From Rhodospirillum sp. (GTDB lineage: Bacteria > Pseudomonadota > Alphaproteobacteria > Dongiales > Dongiaceae): DNA of 64,000 nt. Shown here piece after piece: positions 37,199 through 45,498 of this stretch. Below the pieces are notes generated by a model, which was not told the origin of the DNA, searched no databases, and worked only from the letters and a program-made list of their open reading frames with translations. The stretch is taken from positions 124,001 to 188,000 of the forward strand of contig PNKY01000002.1 of assembly GCA_013822765.1 (NCBI GenBank), given 5' to 3'. Each line of letters begins with the position of its first letter. Within the stretch, counting starts at the first letter, position 1. Both the position numbers and the translations under genes were made by a program.

Positions 37199-37339
37199 TC
37201 ATTGTCCCTGGACGACATCCAGCGGATCCGAGTTGCTCTGATTGGGGCGCGCCTCGGCATGCGCCGCCGATGTGGCGAGCCTCAGTGCGAGAAACAAGCC
37301 CGCAGTACCGGCGATGGACGGGTGCAGTCCCCATGCCAT
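37199..37339 (-). CDS. Small secreted peptide candidate
   Basis: 46 residues on the minus strand. A GGAG Shine-Dalgarno lies about 7 nt before the ATG at 37339. The product reads as a signal peptide (MAWGLHPSIAGTAGLFL, then ALRLATSAAHA with an AHA cleavage site) followed by about 18 polar residues (EARPNQSNSDPLDVVQGQ). It is in the same direction as, and between, two propeller genes. No homologue is recognised. The short length means chance is possible. Confidence 0.5.
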   Translation of the reverse strand: MAWGLHPSIAGTAGLFLALRLATSAAHAEARPNQSNSDPLDVVQGQ

Positions 37340-37492
37340 GGTGCTCTCCGCTCCAGGCGTCCCCATGTGTCAACATACAACAAAAGGTGGGATTTCCCCA
37401 ACACAAACCGGTGAAGCGGTGCGCGGGACCGGGCAAATGTGCGCGCCGTCACACCCGGGCGGCGGATGCGACGGTGGGTTTCGCGAGGCTGC

Positions 37493-39154
37493 TCACATCG
37501 TGCAGACGATCTGGTCGAACACCTTGCATTTTTTCTTGATGCAAAACTGGCCGTCGAGGGTCTCGGCTTTCACCTTCTTGCTGTCGACGTCGATGTTGTC
37601 GGCGTTGGCGAATCCGTTCTTCGCGCAGAACGCCTTTGCGATCGAGCGGTGGTCGCCCTTGCCGCAATCGTCACCGTCCAGCTTTTCGCACGCGAACAGG
37701 CGATTGCCGTTGGTGGTGAGCGGCGGCGCGTAGGCCTGCGTTTGGGAGGTCGGCGTGTTGGGCGTGTTGGTCGACTTCACGACCGGCGGGAAGATGATGA
37801 GGTTGTCGCCGTCGATCGCGTAGACGTGGCCTTGAGGGCCGATGACGGGTTGCGACGTGCCGCCTTTCTTCCAGGCGAAGGTGCCCTTCGATTCCAACGT
37901 GCTCTTGTCGAAGGTATGCAGCGCGGTCGCGGTCGAGACGAAGATATGATTATTCGAGGCGGCGGCGGACGCAATGGAATGGCCGGGGAAGGGAGCCGAC
38001 TTCTCAATCGAGGCGCCGCGCACAATGGTAATACCGCCCGTTCGGTGCACGATCGCGTACCGGCTGTTGCCCAGCGCAGTCGGAGCCGCGAAAGACGTCG
38101 GACCCGACACTTGGGTCGTGCCCAAGTTGAAACCGGCGAATACGAGCTGCGAGGGGATATCGTGACCGTTGCTGGCGATCATGGCGTGGCCATCGGGCCA
38201 GGCAAGCGGCGTCGCGTTGAAGAAGCGTTGGTCGTCGTGAATGCGGAACCGCTCTTCGAATGCCGCGCCGGTGAAGGCGAGGCCGACGAGGTCCTGGAAT
38301 CCGCCCGACATCATCACGGTCGGCGCGCCGCCGGCGGCGTTGTGAACCGCCACCGCCGGGACCGGCGGTCTGACGTTGTAGGCGAGTGGATCGCCCTCGA
38401 TCGGAGTCCCCTCGACCGGGGTGAACCTGCAGCCATGGCCGCCCATCAGGCCTTCGCAGATGAAATCGCCAAAATCCGCGTCGCTCCAACCCGTGGTCTG
38501 CGGCGAAAAACTCGACACCATCTTGCTGGCCAGAATGCCGCCATCCTGTGTGACGGCGGTGAGCGTGGCGTTGAACGGAGCGCCCGACTGGATCCAGGGC
38601 ACCAGGACGACATCCTGGCCGCCCATCCGCAGCATGTTCGGTGAGGCGCTGGTCACCTTGACGCCGTTTGTGGGGAGCGGCACATGCCACGCCCAGCCGC
38701 CGCCGGAGGTGAACTTGTGCAGCTCCGCGATGTGAGTCACGGTCGGAGGATTGGTCCTTCGGTCGCGGATCGTCGCCACCCCGACCACATAGACCGATCC
38801 ATCGTTGCCGAGGACGGGCGCCGACATGATGGCTTGCGAACCGACGTCGCGGCTCCAGCCGGGCTGGCCGTCGGCGCTGAACGTCATCAGCTTGCCGCGG
38901 GCGTTACCGATATAGAGCGTGCCGTTGGGTGCGATCACCGGCACGACTCCCGACGCGAGCCCACCCAGCCCGTAGACGGTGTTCAATGGCGTGACTGCCG
39001 GCGCCGTTTGAACGGCAACGGCGCCGCTATTGTCAGGCTGGCCATGGGCGGTCTGCCAGGCGACAGCCAAATCGACGCTCGATGTCATGAGAGCCGCGCA
39101 AGCGGCAAGCGCGCCGATCGCACGGCGCGCGAAGCGTGGGCAAGAGCTGAACAA
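37493..39154 (-). CDS. Secreted PQQ-like beta-propeller with six-Cys tail (paralogue 3)
   Basis: 553 residues from a TTG at 39154: GGAGG lies 4 nt upstream, and the leader and TTG(T/C)TCAGC align with paralogue 5. An upstream in-frame ATG at 39172 has no such signal. Signal peptide to about residue 32, TAHGQPDNSGAVAV, blades (IAPNGTLYIGNARGKLMTF, GNDGSVYVVGV, IGPQGHVYAIDGDNLIIFPP), a Thr/Pro linker, and the tail FACEKLDGDDCGKGD, FCAKNGF, VDSKKVKAETLDGQFC, KCKVFDQIVC. It is preceded by the terminator of the paralogue 5-4 unit, so it should have its own promoter. Confidence 0.86.
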   Translation of the reverse strand: MFSSCPRFARRAIGALAACAALMTSSVDLAVAWQTAHGQPDNSGAVAVQTAPAVTPLNTVYGLGGLASGVVPVIAPNGTLYIGNARGKLMTFSADGQPGWSRDVGSQAIMSAPVLGNDGSVYVVGVATIRDRRTNPPTVTHIAELHKFTSGGGWAWHVPLPTNGVKVTSASPNMLRMGGQDVVLVPWIQSGAPFNATLTAVTQDGGILASKMVSSFSPQTTGWSDADFGDFICEGLMGGHGCRFTPVEGTPIEGDPLAYNVRPPVPAVAVHNAAGGAPTVMMSGGFQDLVGLAFTGAAFEERFRIHDDQRFFNATPLAWPDGHAMIASNGHDIPSQLVFAGFNLGTTQVSGPTSFAAPTALGNSRYAIVHRTGGITIVRGASIEKSAPFPGHSIASAAASNNHIFVSTATALHTFDKSTLESKGTFAWKKGGTSQPVIGPQGHVYAIDGDNLIIFPPVVKSTNTPNTPTSQTQAYAPPLTTNGNRLFACEKLDGDDCGKGDHRSIAKAFCAKNGFANADNIDVDSKKVKAETLDGQFCIKKKCKVFDQIVCTM

Positions 39155-39330
39155 ACGAACCTCCAGCGGCATGCCGGCAGCCCTGAGTGCAGCAAAGACT
39201 CTCAGGTGCTTCCGGATCTATCAGCCCACAAGGAGCGGGGAGATACACTATTCGCGTGTGTCTGCCAACCGTGATTGGGTCGACTCTGGTGTGTGCGAGA
39301 TCACAAAACGATCAAAACGTTAGCAAAAAA

Positions 39331-39355
39331 GGCCGGCGCCACACGTGGACCGGCC
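39331..39355 (-). terminator. Rho-independent terminator after paralogue 4
   Basis: GGCCGG (39331-39336) pairs with CCGGCC (39350-39355) with an inner CCAC/GTGG stem. On the minus strand it is followed by six T. It closes the unit containing paralogues 5 and 4. Confidence 0.8.
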
Positions 39356-39371
39356 CTGAGCTACGCATTGC

Positions 39372-41069
39372 TTAGTTGTTGGCGCAGCTGATTGCTTCGA
39401 ACACCTTGCACTTGTTCTTGGTGCAGAACCGGCCGTCGAGGGTTTCGGCCTTCACCTTCTTGCTGTCGACACTGACCTTGCCGGCGCCGATGAAGCCCTG
39501 CTTCTTGCAGAACGCCGTCGCGATGGTCTGGTAGTCGCCCTTGCCGCAATCGTCCTGGTCCAGCGCTTCGCAGGCGAACAGGCGATTGCCGTTCGCTGTC
39601 ATCGGCGGCTTGTAGCTCTGCTGCTGCGGCCCCGTCGCTGGCCCCGGATCAGTCGCGACCGGAAGGCCGGCCTTCGGCTGAGTTGTCACCGTGAAGGGTT
39701 TCTTGATCGGCGGCGGGAACACGAACAGGATGTTGGACGCGATGGCATAGACATGGCCCTTGGGCCCGATCGCCGGCGGGTTCAATCCGCCGCCGACCCA
39801 GTCGATCCGCGACACTTCCGCGAGGGTCGCGGCATCGTAGGTGACGAAACCATCCTCCGCAGATACGAACAGGTGCGTCCGTGATGCGGCCGCCGATGCA
39901 ATGGAGCGTCCCGGCGCTTGCAGCGTGGTGGCGACCTGCGCGCCGCTCACGATCGTCACCTTGCCGAAGTTGCCGACGACGGCGATACGGCCGTCCGGCA
40001 GGCGCGTCGGCGCCGCGAAGCTCGACTGGATCTTGTCGACGAAGCCGGTGCGGTCCGGAGTCATCAGGAGCAGGCGGCCCAGGAACGCCGGATCCTTCCT
40101 CGGCCCCTGCGGCGCTCCCTGAAGCCCGATTGCAGCACGGCCGTCGGACAAGACGACCGGCGGGGTTAGCGCCACGAAGCCCTCCTGGCGCAGTCGGAAA
40201 GCTTCCTTGAGCCGCCTGTTGGTGAAGCTGTAGCCGATCACCTCGCTGGAGCCATCGGATGCCAAAATGAGCGGAGCGCCGCCGCTGGTCCCGATACCGA
40301 CGCCGGGCGTCGGCGGGACGTTCACGAGGGGAACATCGAACGGTCGCGGATTGAAGTCGCAACAGAGTTCCCAGTCCCCAATGCCACTACCACCAGTGAT
40401 GTCGGGTGCGAATCCCAGCATCACCACGTCATCCAGCACCAGCCCGTTCAGATCGAACGCGACCAACCGCACCATGGGCTTGCCGCGAAGCCTGTTGGCG
40501 TAGAGAGTCGGGACGAAAATTGCTTCGATGCCGCCGAACCGCCCGATGTTGGGCGAGGCGACCGCGGCCGGGCCGATGCCCCCGTGACCGGGGAATGGAA
40601 TCTGCGCCAACCAAGCGCCGGTGCTGTTGAAACGATGAAGCGTGGAGGTGACGGTCACCTTCGGCGGATTGACGCGGTTGTCCCTGATCGTCTCCACCCC
40701 GATTACGTAGATCGAGCCGTCGGAAGCGATCGCCGGCGATGCGACGATCGATTGGCCCGGCGTGATGTCGCGGCTCCACAGCGGCTTGCCGTCGGCCTGC
40801 AGCGCGATCAGCTTGCCCTCGACGGTGCCGAGATAGACCGTGCCGTCAGGCGCGATCACCGTACCCGCCCCTGGCCGGAAGGTGCCGAGGCCCGGCACCG
40901 AGACCGACCCCTTGCCCGCAGGTGTCGTCGCGACATTCGCAAAACCGCTGTTGTCGCGGTCGCCATGGGCGGATTCCCAGGCAACCGCCGCGTTGCCGGA
41001 CGTGAGCGCAATGGCAATCGCCACGCAGCGATGAATCACTCGTCTAATGGAGCAATCTCTCAGAAACAT
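39372..41069 (-). CDS. Secreted PQQ-like beta-propeller with six-Cys tail (paralogue 4)
   Basis: 565 residues from the ATG at 41069, chosen for the GGAGG 6 nt upstream; an in-frame start at 41099 would add 10 residues. Signal peptide to about residue 30, AHGDRDNSGFANV, blades (IAPDGTVYLGTVEGKLIAL, SRDITPGQSIVASPAIASD, IGPKGHVYAIASNILFVFPP), a Pro-rich linker, and the tail FACEALDQDDCGKGDYQ, FCKKQGFIGAG, VDSKKVKAETLDGRFC, KCKVFEAISC. Its tail DNA is nearly identical to that of paralogue 5. It starts 76 bp after paralogue 5, then a terminator follows. Confidence 0.87.
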   Translation of the reverse strand: MFLRDCSIRRVIHRCVAIAIALTSGNAAVAWESAHGDRDNSGFANVATTPAGKGSVSVPGLGTFRPGAGTVIAPDGTVYLGTVEGKLIALQADGKPLWSRDITPGQSIVASPAIASDGSIYVIGVETIRDNRVNPPKVTVTSTLHRFNSTGAWLAQIPFPGHGGIGPAAVASPNIGRFGGIEAIFVPTLYANRLRGKPMVRLVAFDLNGLVLDDVVMLGFAPDITGGSGIGDWELCCDFNPRPFDVPLVNVPPTPGVGIGTSGGAPLILASDGSSEVIGYSFTNRRLKEAFRLRQEGFVALTPPVVLSDGRAAIGLQGAPQGPRKDPAFLGRLLLMTPDRTGFVDKIQSSFAAPTRLPDGRIAVVGNFGKVTIVSGAQVATTLQAPGRSIASAAASRTHLFVSAEDGFVTYDAATLAEVSRIDWVGGGLNPPAIGPKGHVYAIASNILFVFPPPIKKPFTVTTQPKAGLPVATDPGPATGPQQQSYKPPMTANGNRLFACEALDQDDCGKGDYQTIATAFCKKQGFIGAGKVSVDSKKVKAETLDGRFCTKNKCKVFEAISCANN

Positions 41070-41145
41070 TGTCAGCCTCCACAATGCCGTTGTCCCCAAG
41101 GATTGTCGTCGTGGTCACGGTGACGTCGACGATCGACGCTCTTTT

Positions 41146-42873
41146 CTAATTGTTCGCGCAGACGATCTGTTCGAACACCTTGCACTTGTTCTTGGAGCAG
41201 TAGCGACCGTCCAAGGTCTCGGCCTTCACCTTCTTGCTGTCGACCTTGATCTGGCCGGCGCCGATGAAGCCTTCCTTCTTGCAAAACGCGGTCGCGATCG
41301 TCTGGTAGTCGCCCTTGCCGCAATCGTCGCCGTCGAGCTCTTCGCACGCGAACAGGCGGTTGCCGCTCATGGTCAGCGGCGGCTTGTAGGGTTTGGTATC
41401 CGCGCCGCTCGCGCTGACTGCCGTCGGCGCCGACTCCGGTATCACGCGATTGGGCGGCAGCTGCTTCAGCGAGGGCGGGAACACGTACAGGTTGTCGCCG
41501 GCAATAGCATAGACGTAGCCGGTCGGCCCGATCGCAGGCTGCGACCGGCCGCCTTCGCTCCACAGCATGCGCGACAGTTCCGTCAGCGAAACGGGATCGA
41601 AGGTCTGGATCGCATCGTTTGTGGAGACAAACAGGTGCGTGCGCGAAGCCGAAGCGCTGGCGAAGGACGCGCTATGGAGCGCGATCTTCTTGTCGACCGC
41701 CGCGCCGTTCAGAACGACCATTTGCCCGCCCGCTCCGATCAGGACGGTGCGCCCATCGGCGAGCCGCGTCGGCGTGACGAAGATCGGCGGCAAGCCGCCG
41801 ACCGGTCCCAGTTTGTTGAGGTTCGGTCCGGAGAACCCGACGCCGCCGGTGTCGGTGCCTAGCATCGTGTCCTGGTCGAAGTCCTCCACCCCGATGACCG
41901 AGTGCATGTCCGGTAAGATCGCAGGCGCCGAGCGCATGTAGCGGTAGTCTTCGTGGCGACGGAACGTTTCAACGAAGGCGCCGCCGGACAGCACGAAGCC
42001 GACGAGATCCTGTATCCGATCCGACAGCAGGATGAAGGGCGTCCCGCCCTGTGGGTTGGTAAAGATGCCGACACCCGGAAACGCCGGTACTGTGATGTTG
42101 CGGCCCTGTGCGCCGTCGCTGGCCGGGAAACCGACCCCTTCCATTAAGGCACAGAAAGGTGCGGCCACCGGCACGTAGCAGGCCGAGCTTGCGTCGGAGT
42201 AGCCGACGACGCGGGGCTGGACAGTGGTCGCCAGTTGATCCAGCACCAACGCGCCGCTGGTTGAGAATGCGAGGAGGCGGACCTTGATGGAGCCGCCACG
42301 ATAGACAGCAGGTACGATGACCAATTCGGTACCGTTGAAACGCCAGATGTTCGGCGATGTCGTGGTCCCGCCGCCGCCTTCGTGGTCGGGGAAGACCGTC
42401 TGCCCGAGATATCCGCCGGTGGAGTTGAAGACATGCAGGTACGAATCGACGCGGTCCACGGATTTCCCGCCGCGGTGATCCCTGGCTACGCTGACGCCTA
42501 TGACATAGACCGTGCCGTCGGAGCCGATGGCGGGCGATGCAAAGATGCGTTGGCCCGCTGCGATCGTGCGGCTCCAGCCGGGCGTGCCGTCCGGCTTGAA
42601 CGACATGAGCTTGCCTTGTTCGTTCGCGATGTAGACGGTGCCGTCGGGCGCCACCACTGGTCCGGCGCCGGGCGTGATGGTGCCGATATCGCCGATCGTC
42701 TTTGTTGCGTAGTCCGCGGGCTTGGTGACGACGTCGACGAAACCGGTGTTGTCCGGTGGACCGTGGGCGGTTTCCCAGCACCAGCCAGTGCCGGGTACCA
42801 GCGACGCCAACAAGCCAGCACCGAACGCAGCGCCGGCGATCCTGTGGTGTATTCGTGAGTGGAAGCTGAGCAA
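41146..42873 (-). CDS. Secreted PQQ-like beta-propeller with six-Cys tail (paralogue 5)
   Basis: 575 residues from a TTG at 42873 (GGAGGGCGCC directly upstream). The in-frame ATG at 42981 is rejected because the DNA between matches non-coding leader of paralogue 3. Signal peptide to about residue 30, TAHGPPDNTGFVDVV, blades (VAPDGTVYIANEQGKLMSF, SPAIGSDGTVYVIGV, IGPTGYVYAIAGDNLYVFPP), a Pro/Ser linker, and the tail FACEELDGDDCGKGDYQ, FCKKEGFIGAG, VDSKKVKAETLDGRYC, KCKVFEQIVC. It is the first gene of the array in transcription order. Function unknown. Confidence 0.86.
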   Translation of the reverse strand: MLSFHSRIHHRIAGAAFGAGLLASLVPGTGWCWETAHGPPDNTGFVDVVTKPADYATKTIGDIGTITPGAGPVVAPDGTVYIANEQGKLMSFKPDGTPGWSRTIAAGQRIFASPAIGSDGTVYVIGVSVARDHRGGKSVDRVDSYLHVFNSTGGYLGQTVFPDHEGGGGTTTSPNIWRFNGTELVIVPAVYRGGSIKVRLLAFSTSGALVLDQLATTVQPRVVGYSDASSACYVPVAAPFCALMEGVGFPASDGAQGRNITVPAFPGVGIFTNPQGGTPFILLSDRIQDLVGFVLSGGAFVETFRRHEDYRYMRSAPAILPDMHSVIGVEDFDQDTMLGTDTGGVGFSGPNLNKLGPVGGLPPIFVTPTRLADGRTVLIGAGGQMVVLNGAAVDKKIALHSASFASASASRTHLFVSTNDAIQTFDPVSLTELSRMLWSEGGRSQPAIGPTGYVYAIAGDNLYVFPPSLKQLPPNRVIPESAPTAVSASGADTKPYKPPLTMSGNRLFACEELDGDDCGKGDYQTIATAFCKKEGFIGAGQIKVDSKKVKAETLDGRYCSKNKCKVFEQIVCANN

Positions 42874-42959
42874 GGCGCCCTCCGCGCAATGAAGCCTCGG
42901 CGCGGAGATCCGAAGCGGATCCCGGCGCATCTGTCCCCACACATGCAGCGAGTTACACT

Positions 42960-43000
42960 CTTTTTGCTTGTCTGCCAACATAGTCGCTGGGTTTCACCAA
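42960..43000 (-). promoter_or_regulatory. Conserved leader element of paralogues 3 and 5
   Basis: On the minus strand the leaders of paralogues 5 (here) and 3 (about 39220-39285) share ACCCA..., TTGGCAGACA and AGTGTA-CTC in the same order, about 90-130 bp before each TTG start. This suggests a common promoter or leader; no sigma consensus is clear. Confidence 0.4.
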
Positions 43001-43053
43001 TGCCTATGAGGTAGTTCACAGGCCCAGGCGACGACCCGAAATGGCGCGCAAAC

Positions 43054-43080
43054 AAAAAGCCCGCCCAAACCCGGGCGGGC
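43054..43080 (-). terminator. Rho-independent terminator of the small helical protein gene
   Basis: GCCCGCCC (43059-43066) and GGGCGGGC (43073-43080) form an 8-bp stem with a 6-nt loop, followed on the minus strand by five T. It separates the 43106-43369 gene from the propeller array. Confidence 0.85.
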
Positions 43081-43105
43081 TAGCGAGGAGGGTGGAAGCT
43101 CGGAA

Positions 43106-43369
43106 CTAGTGGCGCTGGCCGCGCGCGACCGCCATGAAACGGTCGATCTCGCCCTGCATGATGGAGGCGCGGGACAGGACCTGGTTGGCGATGTCGCGGA
43201 CCCGGTCCGGCGTATCCAGCATCCGGTCGGCTGCCAGCGAAAGGGCGGAACCGATCCCGTCCAGGGCCGCCTGCCGCGTCGCCTCGCACACCATGTCGGC
43301 CATGCGGGCCACCTCGGCCTGCAATTCGGCGACGTCCTGGATACGCTCTAACTTCAATGCCTCGGACAT
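43106..43369 (-). CDS. Small helical hypothetical protein
   Basis: 87 residues, ATG at 43369 with GGGGAG 5 nt upstream. The sequence is wholly amphipathic helix (LERIQDVAELQAEVARMAD, AALDGIGSALSLAADRML, ANQVLSRASIMQGEIDRFM), a phasin-like or chemotaxis-accessory-like style, but no family is recognised. It is divergent from yebC and has its own terminator. Confidence 0.75.
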   Translation of the reverse strand: MSEALKLERIQDVAELQAEVARMADMVCEATRQAALDGIGSALSLAADRMLDTPDRVRDIANQVLSRASIMQGEIDRFMAVARGQRH

Positions 43370-43614
43370 GACAACTCCCCAAGCTCTAACCTGATGGCAC
43401 GGGACCAGCCTGCGCCCTAGACGTAAAGGAATGGTTAACCCGGATGCGGTATGTCGCTCCCAAGTGCTTGGCAGGGCTAGGATTTGTGCTATATGGGCGC
43501 CCAATTCCTGCCATATTCGGGGCCTAGCTTGGTCAACTGGTCCTGGCCGGACCCGCTAGATATGGTAGGATTTCCCGCAACGATCTCAAAGGTTTGGGTC
43601 CCGGAGTCAGGGTC

Positions 43615-44364
43615 ATGGCCGGTCATTCACAATTCAAGAACATCATGTATCGCAAGGGCGCGCAGGACGCGAAGCGCGCCAAGGTCTTCACCAAGATCAT
43701 CCGCGAGCTGACGGTCGCGGCCAAGACAGGCTTGTCCGATCCCAACGCCAATCCGCGCCTGCGGGCCGCCATGATCGCCGCGCGCGACGCCAACATGCCC
43801 AAGGACACCATGGAGCGCGCCATCAAGCGCGGGGCGGGCGGCGCCGACGATGCGTCCTACGATGAGGTGCGCTACGAGGGCTACGGCCCGGGCGGGGTCG
43901 CCCTCATCATCGAGGCGCTGACCGACAACCGCAACCGCACCGCGGGCGAGATCCGCACCGCGCTCACCAAGGCCGGCGGCAATCTCGGCGAGACGAATTC
44001 CGTGTCCTTCATGTTCGAGCGCAAGGGCGTCATCGTCCATCCGGCCAAGGCGGCAAGCGCCGATGCGATCTTCGAAGTCGCGCTCGAGGCGGGCGCAGAC
44101 AACGTCGAGAGCGATGCCGAGGCGCACGAGATCACCTGCGCGCCCGCGGACTTCGCCGGTGTTCGCGATGCGCTCGAAGCGAAGTTCGGCCCGGCGCGCG
44201 AAGCCAAGCTGCAATGGCGACCGCTCAACACGGTGCCGGTGGAAGGCGATGCGGCGGATTCGCTGCTGAAGCTGATCGATGTCTTGGAAGACAATGACGA
44301 CGTCCAGCTCGTCAGCGCGAATTTCGAGATGTCCGACGACACGCTCGCCAAGCTGACGGCATGA
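43615..44364 (+). CDS. yebC: YebC/PmpR-family protein
   Basis: 249 residues from the ATG at 43615 ([21 protein letters not shown], the family N-terminus). Conserved stretches: [47 protein letters not shown], and the C-terminal [10 protein letters not shown]. Proteins of this family act as transcription regulators or as translation factors relieving ribosome stalling. It precedes ruvCAB as in many proteobacteria, 4 bp before ruvC. Confidence 0.95.
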   Translation: MAGHSQFKNIMYRKGAQDAKRAKVFTKIIRELTVAAKTGLSDPNANPRLRAAMIAARDANMPKDTMERAIKRGAGGADDASYDEVRYEGYGPGGVALIIEALTDNRNRTAGEIRTALTKAGGNLGETNSVSFMFERKGVIVHPAKAASADAIFEVALEAGADNVESDAEAHEITCAPADFAGVRDALEAKFGPAREAKLQWRPLNTVPVEGDAADSLLKLIDVLEDNDDVQLVSANFEMSDDTLAKLTA

Positions 44365-44368
44365 CTCG

Positions 44369-44881
44369 ATGAGACTGCTGGGCCTCGATCCCGGACTGCA
44401 GCATACCGGCTGGGGTGTGATCGAAGTGGAGGGTACGCGCCTCAGCTTCGTCGCGGCCGGCACCGTCAATTCCACGCCGACCATTTCGCTGGCCGAGCGG
44501 CTGGTGCAGATTCACGACGGCCTGCGTGAGGTGATCGACCAGTATCAACCGGCGGAGGCCGCGGTCGAAGAGACCTTCGTCAACAAGAATCCGGTGTCGA
44601 CGCTGAAGCTGGGCGTCGCGCGCGGCGTGGTGCTGCTGACGCCGGCCCTGTTCGGACTCAAGGTCGCGGAGTATCCCGCCAACCTGATCAAGAAGTCGGT
44701 GGTCGGCGCCGGCCATGCCGCGAAGGAACAGGTGCAGATGATGGTGCGCGTGCTGCTGCCGGCCTCGGTCGCCGGAACTGCGGATGCCGCCGACGCACTC
44801 GCAGTTGCGATCTGCCACGCGCATCATCGTGCCTCGCTCGAGAAGTGGGGCGCGAAGGATTTCCGCGAGGTGCTGCGGTGA
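44369..44881 (+). CDS. ruvC: Holliday junction resolvase RuvC
   Basis: 170 residues. RNase H-fold endonuclease that cleaves Holliday junctions with RuvAB. Catalytic acidic residues appear in [13 protein letters not shown] (Asp7), [12 protein letters not shown] and the C-terminal [15 protein letters not shown]. Overlaps ruvA by GTGA. Confidence 0.96.
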   Translation: MRLLGLDPGLQHTGWGVIEVEGTRLSFVAAGTVNSTPTISLAERLVQIHDGLREVIDQYQPAEAAVEETFVNKNPVSTLKLGVARGVVLLTPALFGLKVAEYPANLIKKSVVGAGHAAKEQVQMMVRVLLPASVAGTADAADALAVAICHAHHRASLEKWGAKDFREVLR

Positions 44882-45498
44882 TCGGCAAGCTGACCGGCAC
44901 GCTGGATTCGATTGCGGGCGACGCGGCTCTTGTCGACGTCAACGGTGTCGGCTACGTCGTGCATGCCGCCAGCCGCACGCTCTCGAAGCTCGGGCCGAAT
45001 GGCGCGCCGGTCTCGCTGCTGATCGAAACGCACGTGCGCGAGGATGCGATCAACCTCTACGGTTTTTGGGACGCGACCGAGCGCGACTGGTTCCGCCTGC
45101 TGACAACCGTCCAAGGCGTGGGTGCGAAAGTGGCGCTGGCGATCCTCAGCGTGCTGGCGCCGGACGATCTGTCGCTGGCGATCGCGGCGCAGGACAAGGC
45201 GATCGTCACGCGCGCGCCTGGCGTCGGCCCGAAGCTGGCGCAGCGCATCGTCTCCGAACTGAAAGACAAGGCCGGCAACATCGCGCTCGGCGCCGGCGCG
45301 GTTGCGCCGGCCGTCGCGGTCAACGGCAGCGGCAAGGCGTCTGGCGGGCCGGCGGAGGATGCGATCTCCGCCTTGGTCAATCTGGGGTATCGCCGTGCCG
45401 AGGCCTACAGCGCGGTCGCCAAGGCGGCGCGCGATCTGGGCGAGCGGCCGAGCCTCGATGCGTTGATCCGCGCCGGGCTTAAGGAGCTGAGCCAGTGA
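44878..45498 (+). CDS. ruvA: Holliday junction helicase subunit RuvA
   Basis: 206 residues, GTG start at 44878 overlapping the ruvC stop. The OB domain ([20 protein letters not shown]), the HhH region ([33 protein letters not shown]) and the C-terminal domain III binding RuvB ([19 protein letters not shown]) are complete. RuvA tetramers hold the four-way junction. Overlaps ruvB by GTGA. Confidence 0.96.
   Translation: MIGKLTGTLDSIAGDAALVDVNGVGYVVHAASRTLSKLGPNGAPVSLLIETHVREDAINLYGFWDATERDWFRLLTTVQGVGAKVALAILSVLAPDDLSLAIAAQDKAIVTRAPGVGPKLAQRIVSELKDKAGNIALGAGAVAPAVAVNGSGKASGGPAEDAISALVNLGYRRAEAYSAVAKAARDLGERPSLDALIRAGLKELSQ

Larger units (their letters stand above)
37068..37492. other. 425-bp gap between paralogues 3 and 2
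   Basis: This gap holds a 46-codon minus-strand ORF with a signal peptide (37199-37339), an 8-bp perfect hairpin (37171-37192) just downstream of it, and the leader of paralogue 2. No terminator with a T-run was seen after paralogue 3. Confidence 0.6.

Noticed and set aside
37242..37733. Plus-strand ORF spanning the gap between paralogues 3 and 2
   Set aside because: It runs antisense through paralogue 3's conserved tail and lacks a ribosome-binding site; the short minus-strand frame with signal peptide is better supported.
33584..42873. PQQ-dependent dehydrogenases
   Set aside because: Propeller blades are PQQ-like, but there are no catalytic Asp/Ca2+ site motifs or tryptophan-docking sequences of quinoprotein dehydrogenases, and the tail is unlike a cytochrome domain (no CxxCH).
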